From Paenibacillus sp. FSL H8-0548 (GTDB taxonomy: Bacteria; Bacillota; Bacilli; Paenibacillales; Paenibacillaceae), in NCBI RefSeq assembly GCF_038630985.1, contig NZ_CP152049.1:7245501-7309500 (forward strand): a stretch of 64,000 bases of DNA. The letters run 5' to 3'. Within the stretch, counting starts at the first letter, position 1, and each line of letters opens with the position of its first letter. The position numbers were made by a program, and so were the translations under genes. This document shows, piece by piece, positions 33,742-44,250 of this stretch. Below the pieces are notes generated by a model, which saw nothing but the letters and a program-made list of their open reading frames with translations, searched no databases and was not told where the DNA came from.

Positions 33742-35301
33742 TTATAAGTACTTAAGCGGGTTTTGCAAAACGCCGTTTTTATGCACCTCGAAATGCAAAT
33801 GAACGCCAGTGGAATTGCCTGTACTGCCCATAATACCAATAATGTCGCCTTTTTCTACAATTTTGCCTTTAGTGATTTTATAAGAGCTTAGATGTCCGTA
33901 AACCGTTTTATAACCATTCTTATGGTCAATAATAATCGTCTTCCCAAGCCCCGGCTTCGTTCCGACAAACTCAACTACACCTGTGTCCGACGCCATAATG
34001 TTCTTGTTTCCTGTATAATCGACACCATTATGCATGCGTCCCCAGCGCTGTCCGAACTTACTGGTCAATCTAGCGTTCGATACGGGCATCGCGAACCGGC
34101 CTGAGCCTTCGCCTAGAACTACCTTTGTACCTCGTTCAACGATTTTGGGAGTTGCTTCCGTGATGACTTCCTTCGAAATCAGCTCCTCGGATACGACATA
34201 GCCGTTTTGCTTCACGATTTGATACGTCATCCGTTTAGAGCCAGACGTTCCTTCTGAAATTGTTTTCGACTCGCCGACTCGCATCGTTTCATTTTTCTTA
34301 ATTTCAACTGGCGGTTCAATCGTTTCGATCTCAACCAAGGTTTCGGTTGTTTTCACGGTAAGCTCTGGCTGCAGCACCGTTAAATCAAGCACATCGCCAA
34401 TCGTAATCTTATCATCTTTAATCCATGGGTTATTCTTATAAATAACCTCCGGCGAAATATCAAACTTCATGGCAATACAACCGACACAATCGCCAGCTTG
34501 TACTGTATATTCAATTGGCTGAATACTACCTTGTATGAGCAGCTTATAAATAGCCTCTGCTTCCATAATTTGCTCTGGATCGGTATCAATCGTCTCTGTC
34601 ATAACAGTCTCAATAAACTCGACCTCTGTAACCTCACGACCAGGATTCTTAGATACCTTGCTTGCTTCTTCCTCGTTCGCATTATAGGATAACGACCTTA
34701 CTTCTTTTGCGCTTTTCATCTTTGCAGCAAGCTCAGGCGCAAACTTGCTTTGTACGCGCAGCAAAATATCGTCTGCCGTCTGCTGGTCCTTTACAATTCC
34801 GACCACTGCCCCGTCAACGATCAGTTCTACGCCAACCGCATGCGAAGTGAACATGCCCTCAAGCTTGTCCAGCGTTGCATCCGTTTCAGGCTTCCCTTTG
34901 AAAGCGCTCTCCGGCTCGTATGTAATCTCTCCTGTATCAAGTACCACATTGAGATCTGGATTAGCCTTCTGTACTTCTTCAGTTTCTAGCAGAACCAGCT
35001 GCTCTACCTCATCCGGATTGCTTATCGTTCCAATGGCTGTTCCATTTATATATACGTTATAAAACTCGACTGTGTTAGCTTGGACATATTGGATGCCGCT
35101 AAATCCGGCTACTGTGAGGAGTACTAGCGCCCCGCTCGTTAGCTGAACTGGCTTCTTTCGCCAAAATGGCGTTTGTGCCTTACTGCTTTCGGCTTGTTGC
35201 TGTGTCTTGTCATTCAAGTGCTGCGTTCGGTTGCGTTGAAAATATTGAATCGTTCGATCCCATACTTTCTGGATCCGACCCTTGTCCTTGAAAACGGTCA
35301 T
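33742..35301 (-). CDS. LysM-G5-M23 peptidoglycan endopeptidase
   Basis: A 519-residue wall hydrolase. ATG 35301 was chosen because AAAAGGAGACAATC lies directly upstream; a longer in-frame start lacks this. A basic N-terminus and a TM or signal segment at about 60-80 (VQLTSGALVLLTVAGFSGIQ) are followed by an uncharacterised region, a LysM domain (about 275-325; YTVQAGDCVGCIAMKFDISP), a G5-type domain (about 330-405) and an M23 LytM domain (about 410-519). The zinc site is visible as HNGVDY and HLHFEVH. It should cleave peptide cross-links of peptidoglycan. Being directly upstream of walR, it is a likely member of the WalR-linked wall programme. Confidence 0.93.
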   Translation of the reverse strand: MTVFKDKGRIQKVWDRTIQYFQRNRTQHLNDKTQQQAESSKAQTPFWRKKPVQLTSGALVLLTVAGFSGIQYVQANTVEFYNVYINGTAIGTISNPDEVEQLVLLETEEVQKANPDLNVVLDTGEITYEPESAFKGKPETDATLDKLEGMFTSHAVGVELIVDGAVVGIVKDQQTADDILLRVQSKFAPELAAKMKSAKEVRSLSYNANEEEASKVSKNPGREVTEVEFIETVMTETIDTDPEQIMEAEAIYKLLIQGSIQPIEYTVQAGDCVGCIAMKFDISPEVIYKNNPWIKDDKITIGDVLDLTVLQPELTVKTTETLVEIETIEPPVEIKKNETMRVGESKTISEGTSGSKRMTYQIVKQNGYVVSEELISKEVITEATPKIVERGTKVVLGEGSGRFAMPVSNARLTSKFGQRWGRMHNGVDYTGNKNIMASDTGVVEFVGTKPGLGKTIIIDHKNGYKTVYGHLSSYKITKGKIVEKGDIIGIMGSTGNSTGVHLHFEVHKNGVLQNPLKYL

Positions 35302-35351
35302 GATTGTCTCCTTTTCGCGCTTATGCTGCTTTTTTTCCAATCTCCGACAAT

Positions 35352-35384
35352 AAAAAAAGACGAATTATTCCAAAGGAATACTCG
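35352..35384 (-). terminator. Terminator of the acidic membrane protein gene
   Basis: GCGAGTATTCC / GGAATAATTCG forms the stem on the minus strand, followed by TCTTTTTTTATT, about 60 bases past the stop of the 35443 gene. Confidence 0.85.
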
Positions 35385-35442
35385 CCTATTACTTTAACAT
35401 ATGCCTAACAATTGGAGCAACCTTTACTCCTTCAACAAAATA

Positions 35443-36111
35443 TTAATATTTTTTCAGAATGTCCATCATTTGATTATATTCGGTCTTGTCGAGATGCTGT
35501 GCCATTATTTGTTGAATCGCTGTCAGTTCTTGCTCCGTCAGCCCATCTTCGATATATTGCGAGATCGTTTGCCACGATTCCTGAGGCAATTTACTCATCA
35601 ACAACCCAAATAAATCCTCCTTATCTTGGGTGCTCATTTGTTCCTTTACCTCGGTCAAAGCCTCTGTTGTCATCGCTGTTTCCGGATCATCCGTGCCTGC
35701 AATGCCCTCCTGCACCTCACCCGTTTCTGGTGCTGCGCTGCCGCCTGCCTGCGTGCCTCCACCGATTCCTATATCGGTGAGCGGAGGATCGTTTTCCTGT
35801 CCAAATGCGTCCACAGCCGCTGGAGTTTCTGTATCATTTTGATCCTCGGACGAAGTGTCTAATTCATCTGCTATGACCGGTACAGTCTGTTCCTTTTCTA
35901 CTAAATCAGTGGTTACTAGAGGATCTGCTCCCCATAGCTTTCCCCATACGCCTGACATTGCCATTGGCGGTACCTCTAGCGGCAAATTAAACTGTTTCAA
36001 CAGCGTTTCGACATAGCTCGTTACAATATATCCAGTCGTCCATATCGACAAAAAACTTAAAATCAGCCCTGCTGCTACTAGCTTCGCCAGCCACTCCATC
36101 TTTCTCATCAT
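35443..36111 (-). CDS. Conserved membrane-anchored acidic protein of unknown function
   Basis: A 222-residue protein. One TM helix (about 8-30; LAKLVAAGLILSFLSIWTTG) anchors an extracytoplasmic region. It contains a long acidic, P/G/T-rich linker (about 75-150) and a helical C-terminal segment (LTEQELTAIQQIMAQHLDKT, then EYNQMMDILKKY). I do not recognise a named family, though similar proteins occur upstream of the M23 peptidase in Paenibacillus by my recollection. It lies 142 bases upstream of the peptidase gene and has its own terminator. Confidence 0.7.
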   Translation of the reverse strand: MMRKMEWLAKLVAAGLILSFLSIWTTGYIVTSYVETLLKQFNLPLEVPPMAMSGVWGKLWGADPLVTTDLVEKEQTVPVIADELDTSSEDQNDTETPAAVDAFGQENDPPLTDIGIGGGTQAGGSAAPETGEVQEGIAGTDDPETAMTTEALTEVKEQMSTQDKEDLFGLLMSKLPQESWQTISQYIEDGLTEQELTAIQQIMAQHLDKTEYNQMMDILKKY

Positions 36112-36255
36112 TATTGCACCAATCCCTTCGCTGGGCAGAGGTAGCTAAATCAAGCCACCGCCTGCTTCTTCCATAATCTGCTATCTATCATTATGGTCAA
36201 CATTAAGGGCAGACATTCTCACTATCGTATTATATTTGTTCAAAGCCATTCAATA

Positions 36256-36445
36256 ATAAGTTGAACTATAAGTTTACGTTTTGTGCACTGCGCCAGTAGA
36301 GCGTTCTTTAGGGGCACGGTTGCATTCAGACCGTTTGATTCCCTAAGAGATTTCAAGGTGAGAATATCGGCTCTAAAGGCGTATACTTCGTTTCTCCAGA
36401 CGATTTTCTCACTTCGCTAATCTTCATATGATAAGTTCAACTTAT
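36256..36445. mobile_element. MITE-like element, copy B (190 bp)
   Basis: Terminal repeats ATAAGTTGAACT (36256-36267) and AGTTCAACTTAT (36434-36445). The interior is collinear with copy A at 27301-27498, including GGTGAGAATAT and ACTTCGTTTCTCCAGA. No coding potential. Confidence 0.8.
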
Positions 36446-36826
36446 AGATTAGACTCCAACGCGCAGCTATCCATGCAGCATCCTTAGCTGCGCAAGACCC
36501 GAAATCCGCTAAATCCTACACTAAAGTCTTCCGTTAGATTAAGGAGAAGCGCCTACACTGCACTTATTACAATGAAAACCTCACATGAGAGCTGTTTCAG
36601 ACAGCTACATTGTACTATTGCAGTAGACTGATCTCCAAACCAACGAATATCGCTCAAGAATAGGCATTCTATTGCACAAACTACAGTGTACGTGCCTTAG
36701 TTAGGCTGGTAACGTCGATTACGTTGTAAAAACTGCAGCGTAGCCCTCTCCCTATAGCGCTGAACCCATCGAGCTAGCACGACCAATCTAAGAACCGGAG
36801 AAAGAAAGCTAAAGTAACCCAACGAG

Positions 36827-36893
36827 ATAAGTTGAACTGGAGATCTATGTTTGGGGCGCTGCGTCAGTAGTCATTCTGTAAGTTCAAGTTATA
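36827..36893. mobile_element. MITE-like element, copy C (67-bp deletion derivative)
   Basis: ATAAGTTGAACT at 36827 and AGTTCAAGTTATA at 36881-36893 enclose only the left part of the interior (GGGGCGCTGCGTCAGTAG, TCATTCTG). It is an internally deleted member of the family at 27301 and 36256. Confidence 0.65.
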
Positions 36894-36926
36894 ACGGTTG
36901 AATTGAAATCGCAGACGCTCACACCT

Positions 36927-37111
36927 CTAACGGAAACCACAGACGCTAAATCGCCTTTATTTGTCGTTTCAAGATTCTAACGGAAACACGGGCCTCTATT
37001 TGTACCCTACATGCCGGATCTCGCTTCATTTCTGCGTAATAGCGTCTCCCTGTTCCGTTAAAAAGTGAAGCTATCCAAAAATGGTGCTTTAGCGTCTCTG
37101 GTTTCCGTTAG
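36927..37111. repeat. Large inverted repeat with 24-bp arms
   Basis: CTAACGGAAACCACAGACGC then TAAA at 36927-36950 is inverted at 37088-37111 with a single mismatch. A partial inner repeat of CTAACGGAAAC occurs near 36975 and a CTCCCTGTTCCGTTA segment near 37047. Non-coding, and possibly another miniature element. The remaining gap 36446-36826 holds no gene. Confidence 0.65.
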
Positions 37112-37232
37112 AATTCATGCTGCGCTCTCCGGTTGCTCGCGCAGCATCGGTATCAACAGATTCCGATAATCCATAGCTTCGCAGTGATAGATAAGCCTAT
37201 TTATAATTAAAAACTTATAAATTCTTATCTAT

Positions 37233-37264
37233 AAAAAAAAAAGATGGCCCAGGGGGCCATCTTT
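37233..37264 (-). terminator. Terminator of purA
   Basis: AAAGATGGCCC / GGGCCATCTTT on the minus strand followed by ten T, 14 bases beyond the purA stop codon. Confidence 0.92.
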
Positions 37265-37277
37265 GAGGATTTTTATT

Positions 37278-38585
<1,308 letters not shown>

Positions 38586-38705
38586 TTATGACACCGAAAA
38601 TTACCATCATCATGCTGCAGCACAAAGTTTCCTTCATTTAAGGGCTCGTGATGTCAGTCAAAAGACAGCATTAATAGTGTAGCAGTACAGCTTCGAGAAG
38701 TCAAA

Positions 38706-38746
38706 CAAAAAACGAACAATTGCATAGTTGCCCATGCAATTGTTCG
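38706..38746 (-). terminator. Terminator of dnaB
   Basis: CGAACAATTGCAT / ATGCAATTGTTCG is a 13-bp perfect stem followed by TTTTTTG on the minus strand, 6 bases past the dnaB stop. Confidence 0.92.
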
Positions 38747-38751
38747 GGAAT

Positions 38752-40113
38752 TCATGACGCTTGCATCGGATCTTGATGTGCTCGATCGATACTTACGAAT
38801 TTATTGTATTTTTTGAGGAAAACCAGCTCTACCGTACCGACTGGCCCATTCCGCTGCTTAGCGATAATAATTTCGATAATATCCTTCTTCTCCGACTCTT
38901 TATCGTAATAATCATCCCGGTAAAGAAAGGATACGATATCAGCATCTTGCTCGATCGAACCCGATTCCCGGAGATCAGACATCATTGGACGCTTGTCCTG
39001 ACGCTGCTCAACGCCCCGACTAAGCTGCGAGAGCGCGATAACAGGAACTTCTAGCTCACGTGCAATTTGCTTCAAGGTACGTGAAATTTCAGATACCTCC
39101 TGCTGCCTATTCTCGCCTGCTTTACCGCGACCGGAGATCAGTTGCAAATAATCGATCATAATCATGCCAAGGCCTTTTTCCTTCTTTAAACGACGGCATT
39201 TCGCACGAATCTCGGCTACCGTAATCCCTGGCGTATCATCGATAAAGATTTGCGCTTCGGACAAGGAACCTATGGCCATCGTTAGCTTTTCCCAGTCGTC
39301 GCCTTCTAGGTGGCCCGTACGCATGCGCTGAGCATCAACGTTAGCTTCGGCACAGATCATACGTTGAACCAGCTGAGCGGCCGACATCTCCAGACTGAAG
39401 ATGGCCACGGTCTCGCGGGCGCGGACGCCGACATTTTGCGCTACGTTAAGCGCGAACGCCGTTTTACCTACAGAAGGACGGGCAGCAACGATTATTAAAT
39501 CGCTTCGCTGGAAACCCGCGGTCATCCGATCCAAATCTGTAAAGCCAGACGGGATGCCCGTCGTACCGCCTTTATCCTGATACAATTGCTCAACCTTCTC
39601 GAATACCTCCATCAATACATCCCGGATAGAAATAAATCCGCTTCCTGAACGGCGATTTGATATTTCGAGAATTTTTTTCTCCGCATCTCCGAGCAATACT
39701 CCAACGTCCTCAGAATTCGCATAACCATCCGATACGATATTGGTAGCTGTTCGAATCAAGCGTCTGAGCATTGATTTCTCTTCGACGATTTGTGCATAAT
39801 AGTCCACATTGGCCGCCGTCGGCACCGAATTGGCAAGCTTCGCCAAATAGCTGACGCCGCCAATTTCCTCAAGCAAATGCTGATCCTGCAGGTGTGCGGT
39901 TAAGGTCACGAGGTCAACCGGCTGGTTGTTTTCTGCGATCTCGACCATCGCTTCATAGATTTGTCTATGGGGACCACTATAGAAGTCTTCGCTGCGCACC
40001 CGCTCCATCGCCGTAATAAGAGCTTCCGATTGCAGTAATATTGCCCCGATGACAGCTTGTTCAGCTTCTAAGTTTTGCGGTGGAACTCGGTCAAACATCA
40101 GCTCTGTACTCAT
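38752..40113 (-). CDS. dnaB: Replicative DNA helicase DnaB (DnaC in B. subtilis naming)
   Basis: A 453-residue hexameric replicative helicase. The N-terminal domain (about 10-110; PPQNLEAEQAVIGAILL) binds primase. The RecA-like C-terminal domain has Walker A ARPSVGKTAF (about 210-219), Walker B MIMIDYLQLI (about 318) and SDLRESGSIEQDADI. TTAGGAGGGACC precedes ATG 40113. It lies downstream of rplI and gdpP, as in other Bacillales, separated by a short tandem repeat. Confidence 0.97.
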   Translation of the reverse strand: MSTELMFDRVPPQNLEAEQAVIGAILLQSEALITAMERVRSEDFYSGPHRQIYEAMVEIAENNQPVDLVTLTAHLQDQHLLEEIGGVSYLAKLANSVPTAANVDYYAQIVEEKSMLRRLIRTATNIVSDGYANSEDVGVLLGDAEKKILEISNRRSGSGFISIRDVLMEVFEKVEQLYQDKGGTTGIPSGFTDLDRMTAGFQRSDLIIVAARPSVGKTAFALNVAQNVGVRARETVAIFSLEMSAAQLVQRMICAEANVDAQRMRTGHLEGDDWEKLTMAIGSLSEAQIFIDDTPGITVAEIRAKCRRLKKEKGLGMIMIDYLQLISGRGKAGENRQQEVSEISRTLKQIARELEVPVIALSQLSRGVEQRQDKRPMMSDLRESGSIEQDADIVSFLYRDDYYDKESEKKDIIEIIIAKQRNGPVGTVELVFLKKYNKFVSIDRAHQDPMQAS

Positions 40114-40127
40114 TGGTCCCTCCTAAA

Positions 40128-40195
40128 AGTTTTCGAAGAAAACTTACTTCGTAAGCATCATCTTAGTTTTCGTAGAAAACTTACTTCGTAAACAT
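40128..40195 (-). repeat. Two 31-bp direct repeats between rplI and dnaB
   Basis: AGTTTTCGAAGAAAACTTAC onward at 40128-40158 recurs with two mismatches at 40165-40195, a 37-base spacing. Each unit contains the dyad GTTTTC...GAAAAC. It lies just ahead of the dnaB ribosome site. Confidence 0.8.
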
Positions 40196-40205
40196 GCTCA
40201 TCCTT

Positions 40206-40649
40206 CTATTCCTCGACTGCTTGAACGTTTACCTTTGCTTTCACTTCAGGATGAATCTTTATGATCACCTGTGTAACGCCTAGCGTCCGGATCGGATCGT
40301 CAAGCTCGATCTTACGCTTGTCGACCTTAATGCCTTGCGCTGCCAGCGCTTCACCGATTTGCTTGCTCGTAATAGCACCAAACAATCTTCCGCCCTCGCC
40401 AGCTCTTGTTTTGATGACGACTGTCATTTCTTCCAGCTTCTTGCCAAGTGCTTGCGCATCTATTTTTTCTTTTTCCTTACGCTTTTGCTCAGAAGCATTC
40501 TGAACCTCAAGCGTCTTAAGGTTACCGTCTGAAGCCAGCTTCGCTAGTCCTTGCGGCAATAGAAAATTACGTACATATCCTTCGGAAAGATCCTTCACTT
40601 GCCCTTTTTTCCCTTGTCCTTTAACATCCTGCAAAAAGATTACTTTCAT
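40206..40649 (-). CDS. rplI: 50S ribosomal protein L9
   Basis: A 147-residue L9. The N-terminal rRNA-binding domain [20 protein letters not shown] with [13 protein letters not shown], a connecting helix about 40-75, and a C-terminal domain ([20 protein letters not shown]) are all complete. Its start overlaps the gdpP stop by 4 bases, so the two are translationally coupled. Confidence 0.98.
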   Translation of the reverse strand: MKVIFLQDVKGQGKKGQVKDLSEGYVRNFLLPQGLAKLASDGNLKTLEVQNASEQKRKEKEKIDAQALGKKLEEMTVVIKTRAGEGGRLFGAITSKQIGEALAAQGIKVDKRKIELDDPIRTLGVTQVIIKIHPEVKAKVNVQAVEE

Positions 40650-42607
40650 TCAAATAACCCCTCTTCCTCTTCAATTTCGTCCAAAACCTGTTTCAGACGC
40701 CGAGCAACCTCTATAACTGATCCCTCAAGCTGTGCAGCAGCATTCGTCAAATGGCCACCGCCGCCCATTCTTTCCATGACAACCTGAACATTCATATGGC
40801 CAAGCGAGCGAGCGCTAATGCCAATAAGTCCGTCTTGGCGCTCCCCAATGACAAAGGAAGCAAGTATATCCGTCATATTCAGCAGCGTGTCTGCCGATTG
40901 CGCAATGAGCAGCTGTGAATATTTACGACCGCCTTCCGTTACTGCAATGGCAACATGCTCATAAAGCACCTCAGCATGCTTTATAATTTCTGCCTTGCGT
41001 ACATATTCCTCAAGGTCTTCCTTCAGCATCCTTTGAATCATCATGGAATCTGCGCCATTACGGCGAAGGAACGATGCCGCTTCAAACGTCCTTGCACCTG
41101 TTCGAAGCGAGAAGCTCTTCGTATCAACGGTAATGCCCGCGAGCAATGCCGTTGATTCCCGTACATCGAGTACAACGCGATCATGAATGTATTGGAGCAG
41201 CTCGGTCACGAGCTCGCAGGTTGAAGACGCATAAGGCTCCATGTACACTAATATCGCATTTGCGATAAATTCCTCGCTGCGACGATGATGATCGACGATA
41301 ACGATACGCTCCGTTTGGGTAAGAAGCTTCGGCTCCTTCACCATCGACGCTTTATGCGTATCAACGACAACGGCAAGCGTCTCTGGTGTAATTAGCGATG
41401 ACGCTTGCTCTGGCGACACGAAGCGCTTGGAAAGCTTCTCATCCTCTTTAATAAGCTCCATCATTTTCTGAATGGCTGGATTGATGCCTTCCAATACAAT
41501 GTAAGCTTCTTTACCGAACAGCTGCGCCGCCTTCATAACCCCGATCGCTGCTCCGATAGCATCCATATCAGGCATCTTGTGCCCCATAATGACTACATTA
41601 TGGCTCTCACGTATCAAATCACGAAGCGCATGGGCAACGACCCTTGCCCTAACGCGTGTCCGCTTCTCTACAGCATTGGACTTGCCGCCGTAGAAGGATT
41701 GACGACTGCCAACCTTAACAGCAGCTTGGTCGCCGCCGCGTCCAAGAGCGATATCAAGGCTGGAGTGTGCCCACTGGCCCAGTTCAATAATGTGCTCGGC
41801 ACCAGCGGCGAAGCCAATGCTAAGCGTCACAGGTATTTTATGGTCGCCGGTAATTTCTCTAACTTCATCTAAAACAACAAATCTGGATTGCTCCAGCTGC
41901 TTCAGCTTCTTCTGATCCGTAACGAGAAGAAACCGATCGGAAGTCAGCCTTTTCAAAAATATTTGATATTTTTGCGCCCATTCCGTAATCTCTGTAGTTA
42001 CCTTCGCCAGCATCGAGCTGCGCTGATGGTCATCAAGCCCTTGAGTAACTTCCTCCAGGTTATCGATCATCACGATGCCCAGAACCAGCTTCTCGTCATC
42101 ATATTTCCGTGCTAGCTGCCAACGCTCGGTAATATTTTGCACATACAGAATCCGTTCCTTCGGTTTGAAAATAAGCTGATAAACATGAGAGCCCACTGTT
42201 GCCTCGATGGTCCCTTCACGTTCCTTAACCTGCTGCAAGGATGGAAAAAGATCTGCAAGCGGCACGCCAATTACATTTTCCTTCTCCATCAGAACCGCGA
42301 TATAAGGATTATGCCATTCAACCGTTCGTTCCTCGTTATATAAAATAATGCCAAAAGGGAGCTCGCTAATAACCTCGTTGCCCGCCTTCTTCACTCGATA
42401 AGACAAAGTACCTAAATACGACTTTAGATCTTTACGGAACGCCCGCTCCGCCATGATGGTATAAAACAAAGCACCACCGGTTAATAAAAGCCCCAGCAGT
42501 CCCAGCAGCCACTCAAACCATGCGAGCGCTACTGACATCAGCACCATAATTACGAAAGCCCATATTTGATGCATTCCGTGCCACCGTGTTACCAAAAACT
42601 TCGGCAT
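40646..42607 (-). CDS. gdpP: Cyclic-di-AMP phosphodiesterase GdpP
   Basis: A 653-residue membrane enzyme. Two TM helices in the first 50 residues ([20 protein letters not shown]) lead to a degenerate PAS domain (about 85-160), a degenerate GGDEF domain (about 170-300) and the DHH-DHHA1 domain (about 335-650) with [21 protein letters not shown] and DHHRRSEEF metal ligands. It hydrolyses c-di-AMP to pApA and so affects potassium transport and wall stress. yybS lies 18 bases upstream and rplI overlaps downstream. Confidence 0.97.
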   Translation of the reverse strand: MPKFLVTRWHGMHQIWAFVIMVLMSVALAWFEWLLGLLGLLLTGGALFYTIMAERAFRKDLKSYLGTLSYRVKKAGNEVISELPFGIILYNEERTVEWHNPYIAVLMEKENVIGVPLADLFPSLQQVKEREGTIEATVGSHVYQLIFKPKERILYVQNITERWQLARKYDDEKLVLGIVMIDNLEEVTQGLDDHQRSSMLAKVTTEITEWAQKYQIFLKRLTSDRFLLVTDQKKLKQLEQSRFVVLDEVREITGDHKIPVTLSIGFAAGAEHIIELGQWAHSSLDIALGRGGDQAAVKVGSRQSFYGGKSNAVEKRTRVRARVVAHALRDLIRESHNVVIMGHKMPDMDAIGAAIGVMKAAQLFGKEAYIVLEGINPAIQKMMELIKEDEKLSKRFVSPEQASSLITPETLAVVVDTHKASMVKEPKLLTQTERIVIVDHHRRSEEFIANAILVYMEPYASSTCELVTELLQYIHDRVVLDVRESTALLAGITVDTKSFSLRTGARTFEAASFLRRNGADSMMIQRMLKEDLEEYVRKAEIIKHAEVLYEHVAIAVTEGGRKYSQLLIAQSADTLLNMTDILASFVIGERQDGLIGISARSLGHMNVQVVMERMGGGGHLTNAAAQLEGSVIEVARRLKQVLDEIEEEEGLFE

Positions 42608-42625
42608 TTCCGATCCGCTCCTGTG

Positions 42626-43540
42626 CTATGGTTTCGTAAACGACTTTCGGATTGGAAAAGCAGTGTCCAGCACACCAATTATGCTAAGCGGCGGGAACAA
42701 AAGCACCGGAATAGCAATGAGCACCGGTATGGCTTTATTCCATCCTCTCTGATGAGCAAGGAAGAAGAAGAATCCGACAGCCTGAAACGCAAAAAGATAA
42801 CTAAGCAATGGGAGTAAGTTCAATAGTGCGACGGAAAAGAATGAGCTGCTTGTCGTAGAGGAGAATAGCTCCATGACATAAGTAATGAGATACAGCACAA
42901 CCAGCAAGCGCGGCAAGCGCCACTCTCTTGCGCGTGTAAATCTTGGCGTAGCCGGTCCTCCGCTCCATCTTACCAGGCGGCGCGCCATGAATTGCGTAAT
43001 GACCGTATAGCCAAAAGCCATCATAATAAAAACAACAGGAATGGAATTAATCATCGTCTGAATAACGATTTCCGTTAAGCTGGAATCCCAATCGGACGGG
43101 ATCAGACCTTGTGTCATCAAGTCAGCAAACGTGCTTCGTACGATTGTGCCCATTTCCTTGAGAAGGGAAATATCCAAGAAGATCTCGAATATAAGCAGTT
43201 CAAGCATCAATTGAGCAAGAATTACAACACCTACCGACCTAACAACTCTTGAGGCAGTCGCTTGCTTCATGTACAAGTAACCCATCACAATTGAAGGTAT
43301 TAAGAAAAACAACCCAATAATTAGCGTAGCCGGTCCTCCGATGACAAACGCGAGCACCCATACTGCAAGCATATGCAGACCAAAGGACTTTGGAGGCAGG
43401 GTCGTATACAGTACTACGAGCGGCAACATCATCAGCAGCAAGCTAATGAGGTTAAGTACAGGTACTGCAAGGGACAATAATAAAAGGAGTGCTGCACAGC
43501 TCCACAACACTGGTTTCAAGCCGGTTTTCAAACCGTTCAC
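42626..43540 (-). CDS. yybS: DUF2232 integral membrane protein YybS
   Basis: A 304-residue membrane protein with about eight hydrophobic segments, beginning WSCAALLLLLSLAVPVLNLI. It belongs to the YybS/DUF2232 family found upstream of gdpP; the family resembles S-type substrate-binding membrane components, but its substrate is unknown. The start may be GTG 43540 or, with GAGGTG as ribosome site, TTG 43531. Confidence 0.88.
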   Translation of the reverse strand: MNGLKTGLKPVLWSCAALLLLLSLAVPVLNLISLLLMMLPLVVLYTTLPPKSFGLHMLAVWVLAFVIGGPATLIIGLFFLIPSIVMGYLYMKQATASRVVRSVGVVILAQLMLELLIFEIFLDISLLKEMGTIVRSTFADLMTQGLIPSDWDSSLTEIVIQTMINSIPVVFIMMAFGYTVITQFMARRLVRWSGGPATPRFTRAREWRLPRLLVVLYLITYVMELFSSTTSSSFFSVALLNLLPLLSYLFAFQAVGFFFFLAHQRGWNKAIPVLIAIPVLLFPPLSIIGVLDTAFPIRKSFTKP

Positions 43541-43640
43541 CTCTTGCTCATAGAATCTGGTTTCTTACGAAACTTTTACATCTCATTATAGCATAAAAGC
43601 TAAACTTATCACGTACATTCCAATCATTGTGCAAAAGCGA

Positions 43641-43675
43641 AAAAGACGGAATAGCAGCTGCGATCCGTCTTTTTT
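43641..43675 (-). terminator. Terminator of the CBS-domain gene
   Basis: AAAGACGGAT / ATTCCGTCTTT with a TCTTTTTC-type tail on the minus strand. It separates the CBS gene from the yybS operon and the complementary tracts make it bidirectional. Confidence 0.85.
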
Positions 43676-43741
43676 CTATGTTATATTGCCCTGCATGCTC
43701 TGAGAATAGTACCTTATTATGCTCTACAGCTCAATCAATGA

Positions 43742-44170
43742 CTATTGATCCTGCAAAATATTGTGCTGTTCCATAATGATTTTTTGACAATAATCAATAA
43801 TTTCGCTTCTACGTACAATGCCGATAAACCGATTCATATCATCCACAACCGGGACAAAGTTTTGGACCTTGGCTAACGAAATGAGATCATTCATATTCGA
43901 ATCGATCCGTACGGATTTATTATTGATGCGCAAAGGCACATCGAGCAGCTTTACTTTGTTTGTCTGATCGAGCGTGAGATCTGTACGACTTTTGATATAC
44001 CAAAGCAGATCTCCTTCAGTGACCGTTCCTGCATAACCGCCGTCTTCATTAATGATAGGCACCGCGGTATAGCGATGATATTCCATACGTTCCAGCGTCT
44101 GTCTTAAAGTCGTATCCTGTGTAAAACACACGACATCCTGTTTAGGCAATAAAAAAAAGGCTATATTCAT
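43742..44170 (-). CDS. Tandem CBS-domain protein
   Basis: A 142-residue protein made of two CBS motifs (about 20-70 and 85-135; YHRYTAVPIINEDGGYAGTV and NFVPVVDDMNRFIGIVRRSE). ATG 44170 was chosen for the GGAG about 12 bases upstream. CBS pairs bind adenosine nucleotides; some stand-alone proteins of this kind in Firmicutes bind c-di-AMP, and the nearness of gdpP makes that possible. The ligand and partner are not shown by the sequence. Confidence 0.88.
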   Translation of the reverse strand: MNIAFFLLPKQDVVCFTQDTTLRQTLERMEYHRYTAVPIINEDGGYAGTVTEGDLLWYIKSRTDLTLDQTNKVKLLDVPLRINNKSVRIDSNMNDLISLAKVQNFVPVVDDMNRFIGIVRRSEIIDYCQKIIMEQHNILQDQ

Positions 44171-44250
44171 CTTCACCAACAACTCCGTTCCGTTTGCTCT
44201 TTCCTTTTCCTAAGCCCTCGAAGGCTGCTGACGGATCGGAGCAAGCAGCA

